NCBI RefSeq assembly: GCF_000283155.1 | Contig: NW_004454229.1 | Location: forward strand, 9,270,537 to 9,334,536 | Reading direction: 5' to 3' | Origin: Ceratotherium simum simum | Lineage: Eukaryota > Chordata > Mammalia > Perissodactyla > Rhinocerotidae | Length of the DNA stretch: 64,000 bases | Shown here: piece after piece, positions 1 to 10,685 of the stretch | Layout: every line of letters begins with the position of its first letter | Numbering within the stretch: position 1 is the stretch's first letter | The notes under the pieces: generated by a model | Told to the model about the DNA's origin: nothing | Seen by the model: only the letters and a program-made list of their open reading frames with translations | Database searches by the model: none | Position numbers and translations under genes: made by a program

Positions 1-560
1 ACAGTCGATTTTCATGTGAATCAGTTTTACACGTTCCATTTTCCACTGAAACAACAGAATGTTACATGGCTAATAATAAGGCATGGGCCTTGATTAAATA
101 CCCAATCCATAACTCAATCAAGAGGTTGTGCTGACATAATCAGCAAAGAGCGACCCTTATGAATATCCAAATAAGCCAAAACCTGAAATGCACGAGTCAG
201 CATTCACCCCACAGAGGCATTTTATTTTTAAAGCGTGCAAAACATTTTTCTTTCAGTACCCAACTTCAAGAATTTCATAATTAGCAAAGTTTCATTAATG
301 GAGTAAAGACATACTATATTCCAAGTGAAGGCCTTCCAGGAGACTTGGATGTTTTGCTGGGACATTAACTACTCTGTTTCAATTACATAAAGAATAATAT
401 ATGCTCTTTAACTGAATAACAGACTTTTTATCAATTGAAGAGGTCTTGAAAATTCCTAAAAGCTTAGTTCACGGCTGCTTGATTTCCATTTTGTACTGGA
501 GTGCCAAATTTTGATGACTATTGTTACCCCCCAAAAAAGGTGTAATCTAAAAGATCCCAG
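1..560. other. Unassigned AT-rich stretch, possible conserved non-coding DNA
   Basis: No repeat or exon is recognised. The text is complex, AT-rich and free of obvious transposon motifs. It contains ATTA-type homeodomain-like cores and a 17-bp dyad at 129-145 (TGCTGA, 5 bases, TCAGCA). Its composition resembles mammalian conserved non-coding elements, but conservation cannot be judged from one sequence. Confidence 0.25.
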
Positions 561-1564
561 GATGTAAATTTTCCACTTTTAAGTTAGAGTAACACAAAAA
601 CTTTGCATTGCACATACAATTTGAGAACATGCACACACTTTAAATGAAGCATATATCTTCTGTGATTCCCTAGACCAACTTCTTTGTTTGTTTTTTATAG
701 AGACTGTGAATCTCAAAACCGGTTGTGTTTGTCTTTTTCCTTTGACCACTAGGAAGCTCAGAATCAAATCTGTAGCCCACACAAAACAAACAGGACCTTA
801 TTGCATTTTATCTATCATCTATTTCTTTGTTTTCTTCTCAGTGTACTACCTAACTTCCTCATAGTGTAGCCATCTCTATAAATTCCCTCACATCATCTTT
901 GTAACAAGGTAGGGTATAAAAAAATACAGTATCTTACTGTAAGGCATCACATTTATGTAGCAAGTTGCATATGATTCTGGAAGCTGTATGTACCAAGCTG
1001 TAAATGTGCTTGTGGGCTTGTGGAACAAGATGATGAAAACTGGGGCCTTCCTAGGAAATCTGGGCACATGGCCACTGCTCGGACAGCGTCCCTCCCTTGG
1101 GGCTGACAGTGTCCTCAGTGGTTTGCTATCTTGTCCTCGGACATCTCCAAGCCAAGGCTGGGAGTACCCCAGAAACACTCACAAGATACATTCCAGTGGA
1201 AAATAAAACCGTTAAGTTAATTTCTGTATAAAGTTTAGGCAGGCTAGAAGTACAAAACCAGTATTTCGAAAGGAAAAAGTCCTCCTCCATTAACCCAGGG
1301 GAATTAGTGGCCACTTCTAAAAACAAAAATTGACCAAACTTATCACACTGATTGTTTTTATCTCTAAAGAAAGAGGTGGGTCTCTCTGATCTCTAAGTCA
1401 GAGGGGCTCTGGCCTCCTTAGGTTCTGCAAGCATTCCTATATCACGTGTGAATACATCGACTTGGTCCATGCAATCGATACAGAAGTACTAAAGAATACT
1501 GACAGAAAAATCAATGGAGATAAATAAATCTAAGAGCAAATCCTGAAAGGGGAATCAGGAGAGG
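561..1564. other. Unassigned non-coding stretch
   Basis: Nothing recognised. Short open frames on both strands here (up to 96 codons) have no recognisable domain and overlap each other, which is typical of chance. Confidence 0.3.
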
Positions 1565-1790
1565 GAGCTCACAGTCTAAAGAACATGGGCTGTGGTGTCT
1601 CACCAGCTTGTGTTCAGATCCTAGCTCGTGATTATGGAGACCTGACACCTCCTTGTGGAGCCTGCCTCTGCCCCTTGAGTGGTATATGCCCTGACCTGCA
1701 TACCTCCAGTACTGTCACAGACATGAAAGGGCTTTGGAAACAACAATGTGATCAACAAATTCAAAGCACTGTTATTAGTAAAATGTTATA
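1565..1790 (+). mobile_element. MIR-like SINE relic (weak)
   Basis: The layout recalls a MIR: an opening with a TGTTCAGATCCTAGCTC-like B-box and core region, then degenerate 3' text. Divergence is high, so this is tentative. Confidence 0.4.
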
Positions 1791-1884
1791 GAGGAGGAAT
1801 CTTTCAATGGGCACTTCTTGAGAATGTACATGACTAATAGGCATGTATTGGGGGCAAGGAAAAGCAATTTCTCAAGGACATACT

Positions 1885-2110
1885 ATTCAATTCAACTTAG
1901 CCAGTATTTACTGAGGATCTATTATATCCTAAGCACTCAGAAAGGAGCTGGGGATACAGTGATACACAACAGAGATATCTAATAGTGACGGACACACCAA
2001 CAGTTCTAAGTGAATATGCAAAACCCCATGACAGGGAAAGTGTAGGCTGCCGTGGGAACGCAGAGGAGGCACATCTCACCAGGGTTGGGAAGTCAGGGAA
2101 GACTATGCAA
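1885..2110 (-). mobile_element. L2 LINE 3'-end fragment
   Basis: Read on the + strand it follows the reverse complement of the L2 3' end: a CAGTATTTACTGAGGATCTA motif, then CTAAGCACT, then GAGCTGGGGATACAGTGAT. It is an ancient 5'-truncated LINE copy. Confidence 0.7.
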
Positions 2111-2149
2111 ACATATGACACTTGTATATGTATATATGGTATACATATA

Positions 2150-2280
2150 TGTTCTTATCCACGCTTTACAGTGAACAAACTTAAGGCTAAAAAAGAGATC
2201 AACTTGCCAAAAATTACTCGTCCAATAAGTGGTAGAGCTGGGACTCTCACCAAAGTCTGTCTGACTCTTTACCAAAACGA
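2150..2280 (-). mobile_element. MIR fragment (part of core and 5' end)
   Basis: The order 'AACTTGCCAAAAATTACTCG', 'AGTGGTAGAGCTGGGACT' and a run ending TCTGACTCTTTACC matches the reverse complement of the MIR 5' half. Confidence 0.5.
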
Positions 2281-2399
2281 GGAAAAGGGAAGGATCGTTG
2301 AGATCTGTTTAGAAAAATATCTAATATCCCTTCATTTTCCAGGCTATTTTGTGTCCAGCTAAGAAGCTCTAACTACTCAGCTACTTCGCATTGTATGCA

Positions 2400-2437
<38 letters not shown>

Positions 2438-2441
2438 TGAG
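2400..2441. repeat. (GA)n microsatellite grading into GAGC/GCGA
   Basis: About 27 bases of uninterrupted GA are followed by GAGCGAGCG-type variants and a GC-alternating tail (CACGCGCGAGCGCAC). Confidence 0.95.
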
Positions 2442-2955
2442 AGCACGCGCGAGCGCACAACCAACCACAAGGAGAGAGGGGTTCTCTTCAGAGGCAACAA
2501 TCTCCTCCCTGTGCCCATGCCAAACCAGGCAGCCTGGCCCTGTTTCCACCAAAGCCTTTGGAAGTGTGCCCCCGTGCTTTGCCTGAGTAGGGTGCTGCGA
2601 CCTCTCCAGACAAACCGTCTCATTGATAAACCACCTCACAATTCACTTAGGTTCCCATCCAATTAAAGGCATTGATCATTTATGCTCTAAATTGGAAATT
2701 TTCCACATGAGTCATCACTATATGACAATGGCTCAATGTTGTGATCTACAGGAGGAGGCAGGGAAAAAAAAAGAAATTATACATGGGGCTTTGGGGAGAA
2801 AAAAAGTGTTGCAGATTAATGAAAATAGGCAAGAGCAGAATTTGGCTCACAGCTAATTGGAGAGTGTTTCATAATGACCCTGAGAAAAGGCACTGAGAGC
2901 TGTCATTTGGATGTTCTCACACCTCATTTATCTGATGTCACCATCAAAGAAGAGG
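2442..2955. other. Unassigned non-coding stretch
   Basis: No repeat, exon or RNA gene recognised. Open frames here are short and overlap on both strands. Confidence 0.3.
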
Positions 2956-2995
2956 GTGTGTGTGTGTGAGAGAGAGAGAGCGAAAGAGAGAGAGA
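2956..2995. repeat. Compound (GT)n(GA)n microsatellite
   Basis: Seven GT units run directly into AG/GA units with a CGAAA interruption. Confidence 0.95.
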
Positions 2996-3204
2996 TCTTC
3001 TGAAAAGCAGTCAAAAGCCCCAGTGTTTTTAGACCACATCTACACTGCTTCCCCTTGCTACTTTCTGGTCTTCAGGTTTTCTTCAATTTCGTTTCTCTCA
3101 TTAACAAAACCTGGTCCGTTAACCAGTGACCCAGGAAAGAATCCTGGGGTGGAGTCCTAGACTTGAGTCTTTGCCTCACTCACCACATTAACTCATTAAC
3201 TCCA

Positions 3205-3440
3205 CGACTTCCATAAAAATAATTAGAGCTAACATTTGTTGATTCTTTCCTACGTACTAGGTACTTTGCTAAAATAGATCTTCAAATAATTTCTCACTTA
3301 AGCTTCATGATGCCCTCAATTTAGAAATCAGCAAACGGAGTCTCAAAAAAGTTAACTAACTTGCCCAAGGTCTCATAGCTCAGAGCAGGGTTGAGGGTTG
3401 GGAGACAGACCACCTGACTCCACGGCCCTAATCCAGGCCC
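3205..3440 (-). mobile_element. MIR SINE
   Basis: The reverse complement of MIR is seen in order: 'ACTAGGTACTTTGCT', 'CTCACTTAAGCTTCATGA', 'AACTTGCCCAAGGTCTCATAG', 'GACCACCTGACTCCACGGCC'. It is nearly full length. Confidence 0.8.
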
Positions 3441-4411
3441 TCATTAGCTCATGTCAGGATGACCACAATCACTTCCTAACCATCAGTCTTCTTACTTCCT
3501 CTCCTGCCCCTTGTAATCTACTTTTTCTACCATAAGAACTTTGAGGCTGATGCCCACAGGAGCATCATCCTCCAAGTGGTTCGGCCACAAGACATAATAG
3601 TTGACATTTGGAAAATCATATAAATGTAGTCTTTTATCAACATTTACCAGAGAAAAACAAGAACATGGTTTCCTTTCAAAGTGCTGAAACCTCGGTCTCA
3701 CAGATCCTTCTTTTCCTCTGGGAGTGCAGCAACCTAGTTATCTACTCAAATTATTCTGACCTTGCAAGGCCAAGTCCTGTTAGCCCTTCCTAATCCAAAA
3801 ATAATTAGTGGATAACAGACTCTGGCTTGTTGAGACAGAGTTATTTGTAAGCAATCTCTTGTCTGGAGCAAATGGTTTTGCAGGAATCGCTAACCCTAAT
3901 AGATTCTCCCAAGCACTTGCCACCTGCTTTCCTGAGCCCCCTGTCATCTCTGACAGTAAAAGGGCAGGCAGGCCATGATGTCAAGCCTGGAGATACAAAG
4001 TTACCACCATATTGTCACTGATGAGGAGAATTAGGCCCAACCACCAACCATCTGGAGAGGAGACTGGAGAGACGGGCACAGGCATTCCAGGGAGACAAAC
4101 AGGAGAGCAATTAAAAGACAAGGCAGCTTGTCCAAAACTGGGGTACTTGGCCGGCTCTCAGAAGTGTTTCAACATTTGTTGGCAGAGAATAGCAAAGGGA
4201 AAAACATAAAATAAAACCACCGTAATGGCCTGTCATGGCCCGAGGGATCCTGCAGGGTACTCAGGAGTGGATAGCAGCTGATGCTAGGACTGAACAGAAT
4301 CTGGTGTCGTGGGGAGGGCTAGGAGCCTGAGGCATAATGTTCAAATCAATGTTCATCCCTGCTCGATATCTGGAAACAGAAGCAGACCCCAAAAGGGAGG
4401 TCACTTGAGAG
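3441..4411. other. Unassigned non-coding stretch
   Basis: About 1 kb without a recognisable repeat or exon. Confidence 0.3.
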
Positions 4412-4594
4412 TAGTGGTTCTCAAATTGCGTGTGCATCAGAATCTCCTGGAGGGCTTGTGAAGGAACGATTACTAACCCCGCCCCCAGAGTTCTTGCCTC
4501 AGTAGCTGTAGGGTGAGGGCCTGAGATGTGACTTTCTATCCAGTTTCAGGTGAGGCTGATCTGCTGGTCCAGGGACCACAATTTGAGAACCAAG
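4412..4594 (+). mobile_element. MER5A-type miniature hAT-Charlie DNA transposon
   Basis: It opens with AGTGGTTCTCAAA and closes with the matching inverted end TTTGAGAACCA. Between them are the diagnostic blocks 'GCATCAGAATCTCCTGGAGG', 'CCCCGCCCCCAGAGTTCT' and 'CTGGTCCAGGGACCACA'. It is non-autonomous and encodes nothing. Confidence 0.9.
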
Positions 4595-4634
4595 GCTTTG
4601 GAGAAGAAAAGGCAATTAGGGATGAAACTAGCAT

Positions 4635-4855
4635 CAGCTGTGACCAATATATGCCAGGTGCTTCTCAGTTCATAAGGATGGTCTCACTCAGTCTTCCTAA
4701 TAGGCATGAAAGTGGGCTTGATAAACCACATCCTGTAGATGAGGAAACTGAGGCACAGAGAAGTGAAGTGACCTGGTCAAGGTCACACAGCTAGAAAGGA
4801 GCAGAGCCAGGATCAGAATCCAGGTCTTCAAGACCTTAAAACTGCCCTACTTGTT
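4635..4855 (-). mobile_element. MIR SINE
   Basis: A very clear reverse-complement MIR core at 4736-4830: 'GATGAGGAAACTGAGGCACA', 'GGTCAAGGTCACACAGCTAG', 'GAATCCAGGTCTTCAAGACC'. Confidence 0.92.
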
Positions 4856-5264
4856 CTCAAGAAAAAGCTTCAGCTCCAGGTGAATCTCAGGAAGTCGTAT
4901 TAGCTCCCAAGACTACTCTGCCTTCTATAAAATGCCCAGTCAGATCTTTCCCCCAACAATTCAACCCACCTCCACAAGTATTTGTCGCCCAGATCCAATA
5001 AATCGAAGATGAAATGCACAGAGGAATGTAGACCCACAACTCAGAAGTCATCCCAAAGGGAGGACGGAGAAGCAGAACAACATGTAATTCAAAGGTGGAC
5101 TCTCTGTTAGGGGTCCCAAGGGATGGTGTGCTACATTGCCAACTAAGGGGCTCCAACAACTTAATTGTGTAAGTGCAGATTTGGGGATCTGTTAGAATTA
5201 CAAGTCGTTGTGGTACAAAGGACTGTGCATCTGATCTAAAGATGCGACTTCAGATCTGGAAAAA
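4856..5264. other. Unassigned non-coding stretch
   Basis: Nothing recognised. A 90-codon minus-strand frame (4887-5159) has no domain signature. Confidence 0.3.
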
Positions 5265-5480
5265 ATTACTTATTTGCCAGACGTCTATGGGCCAGTCCCT
5301 TAACTTCTCTGAGTTGCTTCCTCACCTGAAAAATGGAACTATTCCTGTCAGCCATACTACCTCAAAGGACTCATGGGTGCATGAAGTGAAATAACGCCAC
5401 TATATATATATATTTGGTGAGTTAGCTGCCATAAAAACGCAAAGTACTAGGAATCACGAGTGATGGTAACTGCAGGCCAA
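5265..5480 (+). mobile_element. MIR SINE fragment
   Basis: A MIR middle in forward order: 'GGGCCAGTCCCTTAACTTCT', 'CTCACCTGAAAAATGGAACT', then a 3' part broken by a TA microsatellite. Confidence 0.7.
5399..5413. repeat. (TA)n microsatellite
   Basis: About seven TA units inside the MIR relic. Confidence 0.85.
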
Positions 5481-6114
5481 TGAGAGGGGAACTTGAAAAC
5501 AGGTGTTCTTCACTGAGAACCTGACTCTGGCTTCTCTACTTTGGGATTTTGCATTTTATCAAAAGTCATTAGCTTCCTGGCTTTGGTTTCCTCACCTGAG
5601 ATATGGAGATGCCCACATCTGGAAGACTTCACAGTATGGTGCAATGTTCTATCTTTTTATACTTGTGGCACACTTTCAGATCTTAGAATGTGTATGGAGT
5701 GCTTGAATGGATTTAAAGACTCAAAGCTGAACAAATCAGCAATAGTTACAGCCCAACCACTGTACAGTCTATACTGGGGTCTCATTGCTCATTAGCCCTT
5801 CCTTTACCACTGTCTCATTTCTTGAGGACCACCTGACTGTGTCCTCTTACATACCCCTGAGGCAAAGCTCTGAAACCCATGTCCTCCTTCCTTGTTGATG
5901 GTTCAGCCTCATCCTCCCCTTCTTCCCTCATGCTCAAGAAAATTAAATGGTGTTTTACAATCATCCTTCAATGGGCTCCACTCAAAGTTCTTTGCCACAG
6001 ACACCTCCATAACAGCGCTGGGAAATTAATTTTCCATCTTGATCAAAATATTGGAGCAGACCTATGAAAGGCTGAGAGTGTACCACGCAGCCTGGACCAC
6101 TGGTGCAGAGCACA
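5481..6114. other. Unassigned stretch with a faint MIR-like patch
   Basis: At about 5560-5620 'TCATTAGCTTCCTGGCTTTGG' and 'TCCTCACCTGAGATATGGAG' faintly recall a MIR middle. Nothing else is recognised. Confidence 0.3.
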
Positions 6115-6270
6115 GGGACAGGAAACCTAGTCCTCTAGGAGTAGCGACTCTGCTTAGGTCACTGAGCCCCAATTTCCTATCTGTAATATGTGGATGATAA
6201 TGCCTACTCCTGCGGATCTCCCAGGGTTGTTACGAAAATCAAGAGATAGGAGGGATGTGAAATTGAACAG
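6115..6270 (+). mobile_element. MIR fragment
   Basis: Forward MIR blocks: 'CACTGAGCCCCAATTTCCTA', 'ATAATGCCTACTC' and 'CAGGGTTGTTACGAAAATCA'. Confidence 0.75.
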
Positions 6271-6349
6271 AGGACCATACTGTAATGACAGCGCAGCACT
6301 GCAAGAGGGAAAACCATCAATGTAACAACTGCTCTTAGGGTCACGCAAG

Positions 6350-6570
6350 CAGCACAGTGGCTAAGAGTGCGGGGGTTAAGATATGGACACTGGACCTACA
6401 ATGCGGCTTCAGATCCCAGATCTTCCAATTATTGGATGAGTGCCTTTGGGTAAGTACTTAATTTCTCTGGACCTCTGCTTACTCACCCATGGCAGAGGAT
6501 TACATGAGTTAAAACAGGGAAAGCAGAGAGAAAGGGCCTGGCACGTAGTTAAGGGTGAGCTGCTCTCACC
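6350..6570 (+). mobile_element. MIR SINE
   Basis: It begins with the tRNA-like head 'GCACAGTGGCTAAGAGTGCG', then 'GGCTTCAGATCCCAGATCTT' (B box), 'TTGGGTAAGTACTTAATTTC', and ends in GGGCCTGGCACGTAGTTAAG. Confidence 0.85.
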
Positions 6571-6772
6571 ATCACCATCAGCATCATCGTCTTTTGCTTT
6601 GGCCACTTCTCTTTCTCATGACAGCACTGCCACCCCTGTGTCCCACATTCTCCACTTGTACCGCGGCAGTGCCCACTGAGGGACACAATGTCGATGAGGT
6701 GTGGGCAGGGCAGGGTAGCCCTCTCTTAATAAAAACCTTACCATCCCATTATCACTTGTATTATTTTGTTCC

Positions 6773-7034
6773 TTTTTTTTTTTTTTGGTGAAGATGATGG
6801 GCCCTGAGCTAACATCCATTGCCAATCTTCCTCTTTCTTTTTTTTTTTTTCAGCTGAGGAAGATTAGACCTGAGCTAACATCTATGCCTACCTTCCTCTA
6901 TTTTGTATGTGGGATGCTACCACAGCATGGCTTGATGAGCGGTGCGTAGGTCCGTGCCCAGGATCCAAACCTGCGAACCCCAGGCTGCCGAAGTGGAGTG
7001 CGCAAACTTAACCACTATGCCACCTGGCTGGCCC
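6773..7034 (-). mobile_element. ERE-type SINE with two tail modules
   Basis: Read on the minus strand it starts GGGCCAGCCAGG, has the ERE tRNA-like head with TGGTTAAG, and ends in two tandem 'CTGAGCTAACATC...CTTCCTC' tail modules separated by poly-A (T runs on + at 6773 and about 6839). Flanks at 6751 and 7036 both begin ATCAC and resemble each other, suggesting an imperfect target-site duplication. The tRNA promoter boxes are degenerate. Confidence 0.9.
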
Positions 7035-7162
7035 AATCACGTATATTTTTTAAAGTACCAGCCAACATTTTCCGAAATGGACTTTAGAAAGATTTCTGAA
7101 TTTCCTCTTTTAATTATTTAATTAACCAATTTTCACAAATAAATCCATATGAATGAGAATAC

Positions 7163-7410
7163 CACAGCGTCGAGTAAGAGCATGGTTGCTTGAGCCAGAC
7201 TGTGGCTCAAATCCTGGATGCAGCAGTTAGTAGTGACATGGCCTCCGTCAAGTTACTTAACTCTCTGCCTCCGTTTTCTCATCTGCAAGATGGGTATCAT
7301 AGTAATTCTCAGTTCATAGAGTTGTTGTAAGGATCAAATGAGTTATTTCATGTAAAGTGCCTAGAACAGCCCCTGGCGCCCTCAGTAAGTGCTGGATATT
7401 TTATTATTTG
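7163..7410 (+). mobile_element. MIR SINE
   Basis: Nearly full length, forward: 'GCTTGAGCCAGACTGTGGCT', 'CAAGTTACTTAACTCTCTGC', 'GTTTTCTCATCTGCAAGATG', 'AGTTGTTGTAAGGATCAAAT', 'AGTGCCTAGAACAGCCCCTG'. Confidence 0.92.
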
Positions 7411-7990
7411 ACACTTTTCCTGAGGCCTCAAAGACAGTGCTGAAAGGAAAGGCTTTGATGAGTGCTGCAAGAGCAAAGAGCAATCCCACTCTGTAAAGCC
7501 CATAGACGGCTCTTTGTCTAACATGTGTCACTTTGGAAAAGCCCCCTTCCCTCTTGGGGTCTTTGTTAAGAAAAAAATTCCACCAACATTTTAGGTGTAT
7601 ACAATTCTTTCCTCTCATTGAAACAGCCCCCTTAGCACATCTCCACGTCTTAGTGCCAAATTCAGACTCTCGTGCCCTCTGACCCCACTGGCTTGTGTGC
7701 TAGTGGCAGTGGTAAGCCACGCAAAGAACTCAATTCCATGGGCAATGCAGTAGAAGCACATCTCCAGCCAGTCATCAGCCACACCCACCGCTGGCCTCGG
7801 TAATTACCATTTAGGATACTAGCACCACAGCACCCTGTGGCTTTGCTTACAGACAAACGGCAGGACGAGAGGTTTGTTATCATCCATGCACTTACTTGTA
7901 CATATGGTAATCAGTAACAGTGGAAAGTGCAATAAACGTGGGTCTTAGGTTTTAGGATAATGAATAGCAAACACCTTTCCAAGGGGTGTG
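7411..7990. other. Unassigned non-coding stretch
   Basis: No repeat or exon recognised. Short frames on the minus strand lack any domain. Confidence 0.3.
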
Positions 7991-8006
7991 TGGACATAAC
8001 ATACTC

Positions 8007-8202
8007 CTTTTTTTTTTTTTTTTAGCTGAGGAAGATTTGCCCTGAGCTAACATCCACGCCAATCTTCCTCTATTTTGTATGTGGGTCACAGCCACAGCAT
8101 GGACACTGACAAGTGGTGTAGGTCGGCACCCGGGAACCAAACCTGGGCCGCCAAAGCGGAGGGCGCTGAACTTAACCACTAGGCCACGGGGCTGGCCCCC
8201 AA
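8007..8202 (-). mobile_element. ERE-type SINE with 14-bp target-site duplication
   Basis: The minus-strand element has the GGGGCCAGCCCC head, TGGTTAAG, an AAACCTGGG-type B-box region and a single 'CTGAGCTAACATC...CTTCC' tail ending in poly-A (T run at 8008-8022). It is flanked by exact copies of GACATAACATACTC at 7993-8006 and 8203-8216, the signature of L1-mediated insertion. Confidence 0.97.
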
Positions 8203-8284
8203 GACATAACATACTCTTGCCTGACTGACGTGGGCCTCCCTCTCTGTCTCAATCACATTGGTGCTACTGTTGACAGCATGCTCA

Positions 8285-8390
8285 CTCCTTCATCCACCCA
8301 TCATTTACTCATTCAACATTTACTGGGTCTCGTAGAAGCCAGGCAATAATCCACCAGGTCAAAACAGCAACATAAGGTTCAATATGACAT
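8285..8390 (-). mobile_element. L2 LINE 3'-end fragment
   Basis: 'CATTTACTCATTCAACATTT', 'ACTGGGTCTCGTAGAAGCCA' and 'GGCAATAATC' are the reversed L2 terminus. Confidence 0.65.
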
Positions 8391-8539
8391 TTTATCCTCT
8401 TTTTCTTGCTCTCACCATTTAGAACACTCCTCAACACAGGGTGTCTGTTGATACTAACAGGTTGTCTGTTTAATACTAAAGGGGACTTTCTCCGCCTTCT
8501 TTCAACGTCTATTACTGAAGAACAACAACACATTAACAG

Positions 8540-8770
8540 TTATAAGGAAACCTAATGTTCACCGAGCACTTCATGCGTGCAAGGCTGGGCACTTAAACGC
8601 ACTCTCTTATTTACTTCTCTCAAGAACGTGTTGGCCTTATACCATCATATTCCCATTTCACAGTGAGGAAACTCAGGGGGATGCAGGTAAGTAACTTATG
8701 CTGGACGTGCTGCAGCCAGGCTGGAACCCAGTTCTCTCTAAAATCAGAGTCTCTCTAAAATCACCAGAGC
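8540..8770 (-). mobile_element. MIR SINE
   Basis: Reverse-complement MIR: 'CACCGAGCACTTCATGCGTG', 'CACAGTGAGGAAACTCAGGG', 'CAGCCAGGCTGGAACCCAG'. Confidence 0.8.
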
Positions 8771-8784
8771 CTGAACTGCCTCCA

Positions 8785-8985
8785 GCCACTAGCAAGGTGG
8801 AAAGAAGCGGGCTTTAAGTCAGAGTATCTCCTAACTGTGTGACTTTGGGCAACCGGCCTCAGCTTCAGTTCCCTCGGCCACGAAATGGCAATAAAGGCTT
8901 GTGGTGAGGAGTTAAAGAGATGCATGCATGGAATCCTCAGGAGCAGCACACACTTGATGACTGGTGGTTATTACTAGGAATAGTC
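8785..8985 (+). mobile_element. MIR SINE
   Basis: Forward MIR core 'CCTAACTGTGTGACTTTGGG' and 'CAGTTCCCTCGGCCACGAAA', then a degenerate 3' half. It lies back to back with the preceding minus-strand MIR. Confidence 0.75.
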
Positions 8986-9054
8986 CAGGTCCATACAGCT
9001 TTGGAGGTGGGCAACGTACGTGGCTTCAAATTTCTCTTAAAAAGATAATTATGC

Positions 9055-9360
9055 CAAGTCAAATAAGCTAGACAAAAAAAAAGAGTACACACTGTATAAA
9101 TTCATACATATAAAATTCTAGAAAACGAAAGCTGATGGACAGTGACAGAAGTAGATCAGTTGTCACCTGAGGACGAGGGGCAGGAGGGAGGGATGACAAA
9201 GGGACAGGAAACTTTTGGAAGTGACGGATGTCTAGTTACCTTGATTGTGGTAGTGCTTACATAGGTGTATACATACGTCAAAATGGATCATATTGTGCAC
9301 TTTAAATGTGTGCGATTTATTATATATCAATTATACCTTCATAAAGCTGTGTTTTAGAAA
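9055..9360 (+). mobile_element. L1 LINE 3' end (old L1M-type)
   Basis: Matches the usual 3' UTR of old L1s: 'CTTGATTGTGGTAGTGCTTA', 'GGTGTATACATACGTCAAAA', 'TGTGCACTTTAAATGTGTGC', 'CAATTATACCTTCATAAAGC'. Only about 0.3 kb of the 3' end remains. Confidence 0.9.
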
Positions 9361-9985
9361 GCATTTCTGGCATATGAGTGTGTACCCTCTATTTATGAAG
9401 GAGCCGGTGTTACCTACACTAGCTCAGGGCACCATGGCCCCACGCACAGAGATGGAGCTGAGGTTGCTGAACTCATGTCTCAGCAAATGTCTCTCTTCTT
9501 TCTTAGTCTATCATGTTGCAGGAGGAGATGACCAGACAGTGACAGTGGGAAGTGGGTGGGTGCTTGGCAAGTCAAGGAGCGTAGCACACGGTATTTGATC
9601 ATTTGAGGAAGGCTTGAATAACATAATGGGAGAAGCTTTTGTTAATGAAAGGGCTTTAATAATTCTCGGTCTTAGCCCAACACTGATCTAGAAAATTCTG
9701 TTTAATTAAGGTGACTTTTGTCACTTGAGTCATTGGGTATCTTTCAACAGGGTCAACCAAGTTAACTGGCAATGGAGACTCCAGAATATTACAGTTATCA
9801 CAAGAAAATCATTCAGATAAATCAGAAATGGAAAATATTTATGACTTGCAGGCATATCACGGTAAGTGACGAATCAATAGCGTCTGATACAGTCGCTTTT
9901 GCATGGGCGAAACCTAGCCTTTACAAAGTCTGAAAATTCACTTTTATTTGGCATTTGAAAGAAGGGAGCAACCACACATGATGAC
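9361..9985. other. Unassigned non-coding stretch
   Basis: Nothing recognised. The 101-codon frame at 9293-9598 begins inside the L1 3' end and is not considered a gene. Confidence 0.3.
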
Positions 9986-9989
9986 AATT

Positions 9990-10200
9990 GATACTGATAA
10001 TAAGAGAAGCTAACTTTTACTGAGGATTTACCATATGCCAGGCACCTAGGCTCTTCATGGGTACTGGCTCATTTGATCCACACAACAAACCAATTAGGTA
10101 GACTGCTATCATTGTCCCCATTTTAGAGATGAGGATATAGAGGCACAAAAAGTTCAGTAACTTGATTGAAGCCACATGGCAGAAGCAGCATTTTAGCTAT
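9990..10200 (-). mobile_element. MIR SINE
   Basis: Reverse-complement MIR: 'ACTGAGGATTTACCATATGC', 'CCAGGCACCTAGGCTCTTCA', 'CCCATTTTAGAGATGAGGAT'. Confidence 0.85.
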
Positions 10201-10201
10201 T

Positions 10202-10352
10202 AACAATAACAGTTACTGTTTCTCTAGCACTTACTATGTGTTAGAACTTTGCCAAGCATTTTACACATTTTCTTTTTAAAAACTGATGTTAAAACACAAC
10301 ATGAACAAGGTCCAATTAGCTCCATCTTACAAACGTGGAAACTGAAGCTTTA
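10202..10352 (-). mobile_element. MIR SINE, 3' part (interrupted)
   Basis: The 3' half of a reversed MIR ('CTAGCACTTACTATGTGTTA', 'TTACAAACGTGGAAACTGAA'). It stops where an ERE has inserted and resumes at 10563. Confidence 0.8.
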
Positions 10353-10562
10353 TTTTATTTATTTTTTTTTTTAAGATTTTATTTATTTATTTATTTTCCC
10401 CCCAAAGCCCCAGTAGATAGTTGTATGTCATAGCTGCACATCCCTCTAGTTGCTGTATGTGGGACGCGGCCTCAGCATGGCCAGAGAAGCAGTGTGTCGG
10501 TGCGCGCCCGGGCCGCCAGCAGCGGAGCACGTGCACTTAACCGCTAAGCCATGGGGCCGGCC
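10353..10562 (-). mobile_element. ERE1-type SINE inserted in a MIR
   Basis: On the minus strand it has the GGCCGGCCCC head, GGTTAAGTGCACGTG, GCCCGGGCGCGCACCGACAC, the 'CTGAGGCCGCGTCCCACATA' block and the 'TGTGCAGCTATGACATACAA' tail with AAATA-rich poly-A. Exact 11-bp copies of CTGAAGCTTTA flank it at 10342-10352 and 10563-10573. The MIR on both sides closes up if the element is removed. Confidence 0.96.
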
Positions 10563-10685
10563 CTGAAGCTTTAAAATATTAAGTAATTCGTCCAAGATCT
10601 CACACTGTTAATTAGTAGTAGAGCCAGATTTTAGAATCAGATTCATCTAACCCCAAATCCACAGACTACTCATTAGAGCACATGG
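10563..10685 (-). mobile_element. MIR SINE, 5' part (continuation)
   Basis: Continues the reversed MIR after the ERE: 'AGTAATTCGTCCAAGATCTC', 'TTAGTAGTAGAGCCAGATTT', 'CCACAGACTACTCATTAGAG'. Confidence 0.8.

Noticed and set aside
2401..2460. GC-alternating end of the GA tract as a Z-DNA or CpG-island seed
   Set aside because: The CG-rich part is only about 20 bases and no CpG-rich surroundings exist.
6555..6600. CATCACCATCACCATCAGCATC run as a coding His repeat
   Set aside because: It is a short imperfect trinucleotide patch at the end of a MIR and is not in a supported reading frame.
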